A stretch of 64,000 bases of DNA from Leifsonia shinshuensis. GTDB taxonomy: Bacteria; Actinomycetota; Actinomycetes; Actinomycetales; Microbacteriaceae. This document shows, piece after piece, positions 1 through 7,118 of this stretch. The notes under the pieces were generated by a model. It had not been told where the DNA came from and searched no databases. It saw only the letters and a list, made by a program, of their open reading frames with translations. A program made the translations under genes and the position numbers. The stretch is from contig NZ_CP043641.1 in the NCBI RefSeq assembly GCF_014217625.1, positions 248,001 to 312,000 on the forward strand, written 5' to 3'. Each line of letters starts with the position of its first letter. Position 1 is the first letter of the stretch.

Positions 1-1
1 C

Positions 2-3000
2 GCGGGCGTCCCCGTCCTCAAGTCCACTCCGCCGTCGCGCGACATCGAGGAGCTGCTGGCCGGCGCCGACGCCATCGGCTTCCCGATCTTCGCCAAGGCG
101 GTCGCCGGCGGCGGCGGCCGCGGCATGCGCCGGGTCGCCCGCAAGGAGGACCTGCGCGCGGCGCTCGAGGAGGCCATGCGCGAAGCCGACAGCGCGTTCG
201 GCGACCCGACCATGTTCCTGGAGCAGGCCGTCCTGCGGCCCCGCCACATCGAGGTGCAGATCCTCGCGGACGGCCAGGGCGACACCATCCACCTGTTCGA
301 GCGCGACTGCTCGGTGCAGCGCCGCCACCAGAAGGTGGTCGAGATCGCGCCGGCTCCGAACCTGTCGGACGAGATCCGCCAGTCGCTCTACCGCGACGCC
401 ATCGCCTTCGCGAAGTCGATCGGCTACGAGAACGCGGGAACGGTCGAGTTCCTCCTCGACACCGCGGGCGACCGTGCGGGTGAGCACGTCTTCATCGAGA
501 TGAACCCGCGCATCCAGGTGGAGCACACGGTCACCGAGGAGATCACCGACGTCGACCTGGTGCAGTCGCAGATCCGCATCGCGGCGGGGGAGACCCTCGC
601 CGACCTCGGCCTCAGCCAGGACTCGGTGCAGATGCGCGGCGCCGCCCTCCAGTGCCGCATCACCACCGAGGACCCGACCGCCGGCTTCCGCCCCGACACC
701 GGCAAGATCACGACCTACCGCTCGCCGGGCGGCGCCGGCATCCGCCTGGACGGCGGCACGATCAACCCGGGCGCCCAGATCAGCCCGCACTTCGACTCGA
801 TGCTGGCCAAGCTCATCACGCGCGGCCGCGACTTCCCGGCCGCTGTGCTGCGCGCGCGGCGCGCGCTGGCCGAGTTCCGCGTCCGCGGCGTCGCCACGAA
901 CATCCCGTTCCTGCAGGCGGTCATGGAGGACCCGGACTTCATCGCCGGAAACGTCTCCACCTCCTTCATCGAGGAGCGGCCGGAGCTGTTCAAGGGCCGG
1001 GAGTCCAAGGACCGCGGCACCAAGGTGCTCAACTGGCTGGCCGACGTGACCGTCAACCAGCCGAACGGCCCGCGCCCCGAGGTCGCCGACCCGGTGGAGA
1101 AGCTCCCGCACCTCGACCTGAGCGTCCCCGCTCCGGCCGGCTCGCGGCAGAAGCTCCTCGAGCTCGGCCCGAAGGGCTTCGCCGACGCGCTGCGCGCCCA
1201 GACCGCCCTCGCGGTCACTGAGACCACCTTCCGCGACGCGCACCAGTCGCTGCTCGCGACGCGCGTGCGCACCAAGGACCTCCTCGCCGTCGCGCCCTAC
1301 GTCGCCCGGCTCACCCCCGAGCTGCTCTCGGTGGAGGCCTGGGGAGGCGCGACCTACGACGTCGCGCTGCGCTTCCTGGGCGAGGACCCGTGGGAGCGGC
1401 TCGCCGCCCTGCGCGAGGCGCTGCCGAACATCAACATCCAGATGCTGCTGCGCGGCCGCAACACGGTCGGCTACACGCCGTACCCGACGCAGGTGACCGA
1501 CGCGTTCGTGCGCGAGGCCGCCGCGACCGGTGTGGACATCTTCCGCATCTTCGACGCCCTCAACGACGTGTCGCAGATGCGCCCCGCCATCGAGTCGGTG
1601 CTCGCCACCGGCAGCTCCATCGCGGAGGTCGCGGTCTGCTATACCGCCGACCTGCTCGACCCGGCCGAGGAGCTCTACACCCTCGACTACTACCTGCGCC
1701 TCGCGGAGCAGATCGTGGAGTCCGGCGCGCACATCCTCGCGATCAAGGACATGGCCGGTCTGCTGCGCCCGGCCGCCGCCGAGAAGCTGGTTGGCGCGTT
1801 CCGCGAGCGGTTCGACCTCCCGGTCCACGTGCACACCCACGACACCCCGGGTGGCCAGCTCGCGACGCTGCTCGCGGCCTCGCGCGCGGGCGCCGACGCG
1901 GTCGACGTGGCAAGCGCCCCGATGGCGGGCACCACCAGCCAGCCGAGCGCCTCCGCCCTCGTCGCTGCCCTGGCCCACACCGAGCGCGACACCGGCATCT
2001 CGCTGAGCGCGGTCGAGGACCTCGAGCCGTACTGGGAGGCCGTGCGCCAGGTCTACCGCCCGTTCGAGTCGGGCCTGCCCGGCCCCACGGGACGCGTGTA
2101 CAAGCACGAGATCCCCGGAGGCCAGCTCTCCAACCTGCGCCAGCAGGCCAAGGCGCTGGGCCTCGCGGAGGACTTCGAGCTGGTCGAGGACATGTACGCC
2201 GCGGCCAACCGGATCCTGGGCCGCATCCCCAAGGTCACGCCGTCCTCCAAGGTCGTCGGCGACCTCGCCCTGCACCTGGCGGCGGTCCGCGCCGACCCGG
2301 ACGACTTCGCCGAGAACCCCCAGAACTACGACATCCCGGACTCGGTCGTCGGCTTCATGGCCGGCGAGCTGGGCGAGCTCCCGGGCGGCTGGCCGGAGCC
2401 GTTCCGCACCAAGGTGCTCGCGGGCAAGACCGTCAAGGTCGGGGTCGAAGACCTCTCCGCCGCCGACGCGCAGGCTCTGGAAGGCTCCAGCGCCGAGCGC
2501 CGGTCGACGCTCAACCGGCTGCTCTTCCCCGGCCCGACCCGCATCCAGGAGCAGATGCGCGAGCTGTTCGGCGACCTCTCGGTGGTCGACTCGGTGGACT
2601 ACCTCTACGGACTGGCGTCCGGCGAGGAGCACGTCATCGAGTTCAGCAAGGGCGTGCGGCTCTACATCGGGCTGGAGGCCATCGGCGAGGCCGACGAGAA
2701 GGGCATGCGCACCGTCATGACCACGCTCAACGGCCAGCTCCGGCCGGTGTTCGTGCGCGACCGCGGCATCGTGGTCGAGACGAAGGCCGCCGAGAAGGCC
2801 GACTCCGCGAAGCCCGGCCAGGTGGCCGCGCCGTTCTCGGGTGTGGTGACCCTGCAGGTGGTTCCCGGCGACGTCGTCTCCGCGGGCCAGGCCGTCGCGT
2901 CGATCGAGGCCATGAAGATGGAGGCCGCGATCACGGCGCCCATCGCCGGCACGATCGAGCGCCTCGCCATCCCGAAGACCCAGCAGGTGGACGCCGGCGA

Positions 3001-3028
3001 CCTCCTGGTCGTCATCACGCCCGCCTGA
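2..3028 (+). CDS. pyc: Pyruvate carboxylase, 5'-truncated by the window edge
   Basis: Biotin enzyme that carboxylates pyruvate to oxaloacetate using ATP and bicarbonate (anaplerosis). About 1008 residues are visible; the family is about 1130 residues, so roughly 120 N-terminal residues lie outside the window. The biotin-carboxylase part comes first (glycine-rich ATP-grasp loop GGGGRG near nt 105-125, then EMNPRIQVEHTVTEE near nt 500-540). The carboxyltransferase domain begins at ETTFRDAHQSLLATR near nt 1220. A C-terminal biotinyl domain carries EAMKME, with the biotinylated lysine codon at nt 2915-2917. The BC-CT-BCCP order on one chain separates it from acetyl-CoA or propionyl-CoA carboxylase subunits. 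The ATG at 125 is internal, because the frame is open and homologous upstream to the first base. Confidence 0.97.
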   Translation, partial: AGVPVLKSTPPSRDIEELLAGADAIGFPIFAKAVAGGGGRGMRRVARKEDLRAALEEAMREADSAFGDPTMFLEQAVLRPRHIEVQILADGQGDTIHLFERDCSVQRRHQKVVEIAPAPNLSDEIRQSLYRDAIAFAKSIGYENAGTVEFLLDTAGDRAGEHVFIEMNPRIQVEHTVTEEITDVDLVQSQIRIAAGETLADLGLSQDSVQMRGAALQCRITTEDPTAGFRPDTGKITTYRSPGGAGIRLDGGTINPGAQISPHFDSMLAKLITRGRDFPAAVLRARRALAEFRVRGVATNIPFLQAVMEDPDFIAGNVSTSFIEERPELFKGRESKDRGTKVLNWLADVTVNQPNGPRPEVADPVEKLPHLDLSVPAPAGSRQKLLELGPKGFADALRAQTALAVTETTFRDAHQSLLATRVRTKDLLAVAPYVARLTPELLSVEAWGGATYDVALRFLGEDPWERLAALREALPNINIQMLLRGRNTVGYTPYPTQVTDAFVREAAATGVDIFRIFDALNDVSQMRPAIESVLATGSSIAEVAVCYTADLLDPAEELYTLDYYLRLAEQIVESGAHILAIKDMAGLLRPAAAEKLVGAFRERFDLPVHVHTHDTPGGQLATLLAASRAGADAVDVASAPMAGTTSQPSASALVAALAHTERDTGISLSAVEDLEPYWEAVRQVYRPFESGLPGPTGRVYKHEIPGGQLSNLRQQAKALGLAEDFELVEDMYAAANRILGRIPKVTPSSKVVGDLALHLAAVRADPDDFAENPQNYDIPDSVVGFMAGELGELPGGWPEPFRTKVLAGKTVKVGVEDLSAADAQALEGSSAERRSTLNRLLFPGPTRIQEQMRELFGDLSVVDSVDYLYGLASGEEHVIEFSKGVRLYIGLEAIGEADEKGMRTVMTTLNGQLRPVFVRDRGIVVETKAAEKADSAKPGQVAAPFSGVVTLQVVPGDVVSAGQAVASIEAMKMEAAITAPIAGTIERLAIPKTQQVDAGDLLVVITPA

Positions 3029-3038
3029 CCGGCTCCCT

Positions 3039-3074
3039 CCGCAGCGCTCTCCGCACCGGCGGGGAGCGCTGCGG
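3039..3074 (+). terminator. Hairpin downstream of pyc
   Basis: A 14-bp stem with one G-U pair (arms 3039-3052 and 3061-3074, 8-nt loop) starts 11 nt after the pyc stop. No clear T tract follows, as is common for actinobacterial terminators. Confidence 0.55.
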
Positions 3075-3135
3075 CGCGTGTGCTGGACGGCGGCCCCCGC
3101 AGGGCGTTTGCTGTCAGTGCGGGCGGGCGGCCCGA

Positions 3136-3141
3136 TAAACT
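3136..3141 (+). promoter_or_regulatory. Putative -10 element of the ParA-like gene
   Basis: TAAACT lies 39 nt before the chosen GTG, which leaves a short leader carrying an AAGGAG ribosome-binding site (3168-3173). No convincing -35 was found. Confidence 0.35.
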
Positions 3142-3180
3142 GTCGCAGTGCCGCCGTCGTGCGGCAGAAGGAGTGCAAGC

Positions 3181-4503
3181 GTGGCAGACAAGCCGGAGGA
3201 GCCGGAGCGCGGCGACCTCGTGCCGCGGGACGGGGAGACGAGGTTCACACCGTCCCCGCTCGAGATCGACACGAAGCTGAGCATCGCCGTCGACCTGCCT
3301 CCCGCGCCGCCCCAGGAGGTCCCGGAGGACGAGGCCGCCGTCGCGATCGACGACGTCCCGGTCGACCCGGGCTTCGTCGCGTCGCCGACCGAGCCGACCA
3401 CGACCTCCGTCGCGATCGTCGCCTCGCGGCTGGCGACCGGCCCGACGCCGACGCAGAAGGACGCGCCGGCCGACGACGTCGTGCCGCTGCCCGGCCACGA
3501 CACGCACGACGCGTACGCCCAATCGCGTCGCGACCGGCTGCGCGGCGAGCACTCGCCGCAGCCCGAGCCCGCGGCGATGCTGACCGCCGACCGCCTGCTG
3601 GAGGTCAACCGCAAGACGCGCCCCGGCCCCGAGGGTCCGTGGCAGCGCTTCGTCTACAACACGACCTTCCGCACGGTGAACCTCGGCGACTCCGCCAAGG
3701 TCCGCGCCCGCAAGGAGCTCGACCACCGCATCCAGAAGCAGTTCGAGGGCGGCACCCGGTTCGTCCCGGTGCTCACCCGCAAGGGCGGCGTCGGCAAGAC
3801 CACCATCACGACGCTGCTCGGAATGGCGCTGGCCGACGCGCGCGAGGACCGCATCATCGCGGTCGACGCCAACCCCGACCGCGGCACGCTGTCCGAGCGC
3901 GTCCCCAAGCAGACCCGCGCGACCGTGCGCGATGTGGTGCACAAGGCGGCGAGCATCGGCGGCTTCACCGATTTCTCCGCGCTGGTGTCCCGCGACGAGA
4001 CCCGGCTCGACATCCTCGCGTCGGACACCGACCCGCTGCTGTCGGAGGCCTTCGACGAGAACGACTACAACGTGGTCGCGGACCTCGCAGCCCGGTTCTA
4101 CTCGATCGTGCTGACCGACTGCGGCACCGGCATCGTCCACTCGGTCATGCGGGCGACCCTGCAGCGCGCCGACGAGATCGTGATCGTCTCCGGCGGCAGC
4201 GTGGACGAGGCGCGGCTGGCCTCCGAGACGCTGACCTGGCTGGAGGCGAACGGCTACACGGACCTGGTCCGCAACGCCGTCGTCGCCCTCAACACCGCGA
4301 CCCACGCGACCAACCTGGTGAAGCTCGAGGAGATCGAGTCGCACTTCCGCTCGCGCGTGCGCGAGATCGTCCGCATCCCGTACGACCCGCAGCTCGCCGC
4401 CGGCTCCGTGGTCAACTGGAAGGACCTCAAGCCCCTGACCAAGCTGTCCGCCCGGGCGCTCGCCGCGCTCGTGGTGGAGGGCCTGCCCGCCGAGCGCGCC
4501 TGA
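3181..4503 (+). CDS. ParA/MinD-like P-loop ATPase with long acidic N-terminal region
   Basis: Predicted 440-residue cytoplasmic ATPase. GTG 3181 is chosen because AAGGAG lies 7 nt upstream; an earlier in-frame ATG at 3148 has no such site. Residues 1 to about 140 are acidic, Pro/Ala/Asp-rich and low in complexity. A conserved stretch follows, then the deviant Walker A KGGVGKTT at residues 201-208, AVDANPD (A'-type aspartate) and LTDCGTG (Walker B-like). The layout resembles EspI/MinD-like ATPases that have a disordered N-terminus. No parB, minC or type VII secretion gene is adjacent, so the partner and cargo are unknown. It stands between pyc and def with its own promoter candidate. The family call is firm, the role is not. 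Confidence 0.85.
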   Translation: MADKPEEPERGDLVPRDGETRFTPSPLEIDTKLSIAVDLPPAPPQEVPEDEAAVAIDDVPVDPGFVASPTEPTTTSVAIVASRLATGPTPTQKDAPADDVVPLPGHDTHDAYAQSRRDRLRGEHSPQPEPAAMLTADRLLEVNRKTRPGPEGPWQRFVYNTTFRTVNLGDSAKVRARKELDHRIQKQFEGGTRFVPVLTRKGGVGKTTITTLLGMALADAREDRIIAVDANPDRGTLSERVPKQTRATVRDVVHKAASIGGFTDFSALVSRDETRLDILASDTDPLLSEAFDENDYNVVADLAARFYSIVLTDCGTGIVHSVMRATLQRADEIVIVSGGSVDEARLASETLTWLEANGYTDLVRNAVVALNTATHATNLVKLEEIESHFRSRVREIVRIPYDPQLAAGSVVNWKDLKPLTKLSARALAALVVEGLPAERA

Positions 4504-4550
4504 TCCCGCTCCCGTCCCACCCCGCGCAGCCCGCGCTCTAGGAGACCCCC

Positions 4551-5042
4551 GTGACCGAACGTCAGATCCGCCTGTTCGGCGACCCCGTCCTGAAGACCCC
4601 GTCCGCGCCCGTCGGCGACATCGACGAGGGCGTCCGCGGCCTGGTCGAGGACCTGATCGACAGCGTGATCCCGCCGGGGCGCGCGGGCGTCGCTGCCCCG
4701 CAGATCGGCGTCGGCCTCCGGGCGTTCAGCTACAACGTCGACGGTGAGGTCGGCTACATCATCAATCCAGAGCTCGTGGAGGTCTCCGGCGAGCCCGAGC
4801 TGGTCGACGAGGGCTGCCTCTCGGTGCCCGGCTTGTGGTTCAAGACGGCGCGCTACCCGTTCGCGCGGGTGCGCGGCATCGACCTGGACGGCAACGAGAT
4901 CGAGCTCTCCGGCACCGGCGTGATGGCGCAGGCGCTGCAGCACGAGACCGACCACCTGGACGGCAAGCTCTACCTCGACCGCCTCGACAAGGACACCCGC
5001 CGCGAGGCGATGCGCCAGGTGCGGGAGAGCGACTGGTTCTGA
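4551..5042 (+). CDS. def: Peptide deformylase
   Basis: Metalloenzyme that removes the formyl group from the N-terminal Met of new proteins. It has 163 residues, normal for the family. All three signature motifs are present: GVAAPQIGV near residue 45, EGCLS (metal-ligand Cys89) and QHETDH (ligands His131 and His135, catalytic Glu132). The GTG start has AGGAG about 5 nt upstream. It lies 47 nt behind the ParA-like gene, so co-transcription is possible. The intact HExxH and Cys make an active Fe/Zn enzyme likely. Confidence 0.97.
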   Translation: MTERQIRLFGDPVLKTPSAPVGDIDEGVRGLVEDLIDSVIPPGRAGVAAPQIGVGLRAFSYNVDGEVGYIINPELVEVSGEPELVDEGCLSVPGLWFKTARYPFARVRGIDLDGNEIELSGTGVMAQALQHETDHLDGKLYLDRLDKDTRREAMRQVRESDWF

Positions 5043-5047
5043 GTCCG

Positions 5048-5053
5048 TAGACT
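5048..5053 (+). promoter_or_regulatory. Leaderless-type -10 element of the epimerase gene
   Basis: TAGACT is followed by 6 nt and then the ATG at 5060, so transcription would start at or beside the A of the start codon. No Shine-Dalgarno sequence is present. Confidence 0.5.
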
Positions 5054-5059
5054 CGGTGC

Positions 5060-5908
5060 ATGGACATCGCAGTCACCGGAGGATCGGGCAAGCTCGGACG
5101 CACAGTCGTCCGCGAACTACGCGCGGCGGGTCACACCGTCGTCAACCTGGACGCGACAGGGGAGCGCGGCAGCGGCTTCGTGCGCGTCGACCTGACCGAC
5201 TACGGCCAGACGGTGGACGCGATCCTCGGGGTGAACGACCTGCACGACGGCTTCGACGCGATCGTGCACCTCGCCGCCATCCCGGCGCCGGGCATCCTCA
5301 GCGACGTCGCCACGTTCCACAACAACATCCGCGTCACGTACAACGTCTTCCAGGCCGCGCGCCGGGCCGGCATCAAGAACGTCGTCTACGCGTCCAGCGA
5401 GACCGTGCTCGGTCTCCCGTTCGACGTGCCGCCGCCCTACATCCCGGTCGACGAGGACTACCCGGCGCGCCCGGAGTCGACCTACTCGCTGGTCAAGCAC
5501 CTCGAGGAGCAGATGGCGATCGAGCTGACCCGCTGGGACCCGTCGCTGAAGATCGTTGCGCTGCGCTTCTCCAACGTGATGGAGCCGGCCGACTACGCCG
5601 CCTTCCCGTCGTACGACGCGGACGCGCGGGCGCGCAAGTGGAACCTGTGGGGCTACATCGACGCCCGCGACGGCGCCCAGGCCATCCAGAAGGCCCTGGA
5701 GTGGGACACGACCGGCTTCGACCGCTTCATCATCGCGGCGGCGGACACCGTGATGAGCCGCCCGAACGCCGAGCTGGTCGCCGAGGTCTTCCCGGGCGTC
5801 CCGCTGAAGCGCGACGACCTCGACAACACCGAGACCCTGCTGTCGATCGACAAGGCGCGCCGGGTGCTGGGGTACGACCCCCAGCACTCCTGGCGCGACG
5901 AGGTGTAG
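5060..5908 (+). CDS. NAD(P)-dependent epimerase/dehydratase family protein
   Basis: Extended short-chain dehydrogenase of 282 residues. The N-terminal Rossmann motif is GGSGKLG (residues 7-13), a conserved Asp (VNLDAT) suits binding of the NAD ribose, and the active site is Y142-S-L-V-K146. Substrates of this family are usually nucleotide sugars or other small sugars; nothing here identifies which. It is a single gene: def lies upstream, and a cluster of palindromic elements begins 12 nt after its stop. The start is the ATG placed 6 nt after a TAGACT hexamer. Confidence 0.85.
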   Translation: MDIAVTGGSGKLGRTVVRELRAAGHTVVNLDATGERGSGFVRVDLTDYGQTVDAILGVNDLHDGFDAIVHLAAIPAPGILSDVATFHNNIRVTYNVFQAARRAGIKNVVYASSETVLGLPFDVPPPYIPVDEDYPARPESTYSLVKHLEEQMAIELTRWDPSLKIVALRFSNVMEPADYAAFPSYDADARARKWNLWGYIDARDGAQAIQKALEWDTTGFDRFIIAAADTVMSRPNAELVAEVFPGVPLKRDDLDNTETLLSIDKARRVLGYDPQHSWRDEV

Positions 5909-5919
5909 CCCTTCCGCGA

Positions 5920-5971
5920 TTCGTGCCGAATGTCGCGTATGGCTGCGCCATTCGCAACATTCGTGCCGAAT
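5920..5971. repeat. 52-bp palindromic element, copy A (right arm altered)
   Basis: First of four 52-bp elements in the window that share the 13-mer ATTCGTGCCGAAT and its inverse. In this copy both ends carry the 13-mer in the same orientation (5919-5931 and 5959-5971), so the large stem is imperfect. It starts 12 nt after the epimerase stop. Confidence 0.75.
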
Positions 5972-5994
5972 CGCACCGTGGCGCGAACTGACGA

Positions 5995-6046
5995 TTCGTG
6001 CCGAATGTCGCGTTTGGCCGTGCGATTCGCGACATTCGGCACGAAT
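5995..6046. repeat. 52-bp palindromic element, copy B
   Basis: Same element as copy A, with perfect 19-nt outer arms (5994-6012 and 6028-6046) and a degenerate centre. It lies 23 nt from copy A in the same orientation. Confidence 0.8.
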
Positions 6047-6064
6047 GTGCGCGGGAACGTGAGG

Positions 6065-6085
6065 CGCGATTCGTGACGAATCGCG
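6065..6085. repeat. Short palindrome related to the 52-bp elements
   Basis: Perfect 10-nt arms CGCGATTCGT and ACGAATCGCG around one central base. It looks like a collapsed or half element containing the ATTCGTG motif. Confidence 0.55.
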
Positions 6086-6100
6086 TGGGCGCGGGTGGAT

Positions 6101-6122
6101 GTGGAGAACGCGGGTTCTCCAC
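6101..6122. repeat. Hairpin flanked by GGATGTG direct repeats
   Basis: Arms GTGGAGAAC (6101-6109) and GTTCTCCAC (6114-6122) enclose a 4-nt loop. The heptamer GGATGTG occurs at both edges (6097-6103 and 6123-6129). It lies 52 nt before the DUF559 start and may act in its leader or as a terminator. Confidence 0.5.
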
Positions 6123-6173
6123 GGATGTGCTTGTGCGACGGATCGCGGCGCGCGTGGCAGCCACGATGGGGGC

Positions 6174-7118
6174 ATGCGAACACCACATCCGCTTCCGGCT
6201 GCGCTGACCGGCGTCGCCTTCACCCCATCGGACGCACGCCGCGCGGGGGTGAGCGCGTCTCGCCTGCGCGCCCGAGACCTTCACAATCCGTTCCACGGCA
6301 TCCATCTGTCGGTGGCGCCGGAATCGCTTCGGGAACGGTGCCATGCGTACCTTCCGCTCCTGGCTGAGGGCGCGTACTTCAGCCATCGGACCGGTGCGGC
6401 GCTTCTCGGCGTGCCGATGCCGACCGCTGCGGACGACGAGCCGCTCCACGTGTCCGTGGAGTTCCCGCGATCTCCGCCGCGCGGCCGCGGGGTGGTGGGG
6501 CACAGCCTGGGGAGCCTGGCGGGTGGGATCGTCGACGGCCTCCCGGTCAGTTCGGCGGCGCACCTCTGGTGCCAGCTTTCCGGAATGCTCTCCCGCGAGG
6601 ATCTCGTGGCGGCGGGGGACTATCTGGTCGGCGCGCGCAGGCGACCGGCTGTCGCCGCTCTCGATGAACTCGTCGTCGCGGCGGACGAGCTGCAACGCAC
6701 CAAGGGTGCACGTGCACGCGCTTGGGCGCTGCCCCGGATTCGCCCGGGCACGGATTCGCGGCCCGAGACGCTGTTGCGTCTGTTCCTGGAGGCTCGAGGC
6801 TACCGCGGACTCGAGGTCAACGTCCCGGTCAAGGTGGGGCGCCGGCGTCCGGAGCTGCACCCGGACCTCTCCATCCCGGACCGGAGGCTTGCCTTCGAAT
6901 ACGAAGGCGACGGGCACCGCGTGGACCGCCGGCAGTGGCACGTGGACATCGAGCGGCGCGACCTCCTCGAGTCGCACGGCTGGCGCGTCGTCCGGGTGAC
7001 CGCGCACGATCTGTTCGGCGACCGTGAATCGTTCGCCCAACGCCTCAACCGATTCGTGCCGAATGTCGCCTTTGGCGGCGCCAAAGGCGACATTCGGCAC
7101 GAATCGTGGGGCGGCTAG
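6174..7118 (+). CDS. DUF559 (Vsr/PD-(D/E)XK nuclease-like) protein with AbiEi-like N-terminal region
   Basis: Protein of 314 residues. The N-terminal third (FTPSDARRAGVSASRLRARD and following) looks like the winged-helix leader common to actinobacterial DUF559/AbiEi-type proteins. The C-terminal part has the DUF559 core: HPDLSIPDRRLAFEYEGDGH supplies candidate metal-binding Asp and Glu, and HGWRVVRVTAHDLF ends the fold. Enzymatic activity is unproven for this family. The last residues, FVPNVAFGGAKGDIRHES, are encoded by a 52-bp palindromic element, and three related elements lie upstream of the gene. The stop TAG sits inside a CTAG that also provides the stop of the convergent acyl-CoA synthetase gene. 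ATG 6174 begins the conserved part; no strong ribosome-binding site is visible. There is no AbiEii-like toxin partner next to it. Confidence 0.75.
   Translation: MRTPHPLPAALTGVAFTPSDARRAGVSASRLRARDLHNPFHGIHLSVAPESLRERCHAYLPLLAEGAYFSHRTGAALLGVPMPTAADDEPLHVSVEFPRSPPRGRGVVGHSLGSLAGGIVDGLPVSSAAHLWCQLSGMLSREDLVAAGDYLVGARRRPAVAALDELVVAADELQRTKGARARAWALPRIRPGTDSRPETLLRLFLEARGYRGLEVNVPVKVGRRRPELHPDLSIPDRRLAFEYEGDGHRVDRRQWHVDIERRDLLESHGWRVVRVTAHDLFGDRESFAQRLNRFVPNVAFGGAKGDIRHESWGG
7050..7106. repeat. 52-bp palindromic element, copy D (perfect stem, inside the DUF559 gene)
   Basis: Perfect 27-nt arms (7050-7076 and 7080-7106) around a 3-nt loop; the 52-bp core is 7053-7104. It is wholly inside the DUF559 reading frame, just before the convergent stop codons. 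As RNA it would fold on either strand and could end transcription in both directions. Confidence 0.85.

Noticed and set aside
5909..6173. Small coding genes among the palindromes
   Set aside because: Open frames exist but their peptides only restate the repeat (for example PNVAFGRAIRDIRHE) and have no ribosome-binding sites.
5919..7106. Phage or integrative-element attachment sites
   Set aside because: No integrase, tRNA gene or phage gene is near, and the copies are palindromes, not simple direct repeats.
6174..7118. AbiE-type toxin-antitoxin pair
   Set aside because: The N-terminal part resembles AbiEi leaders but no AbiEii nucleotidyltransferase gene is adjacent, and the C-terminal half is DUF559.
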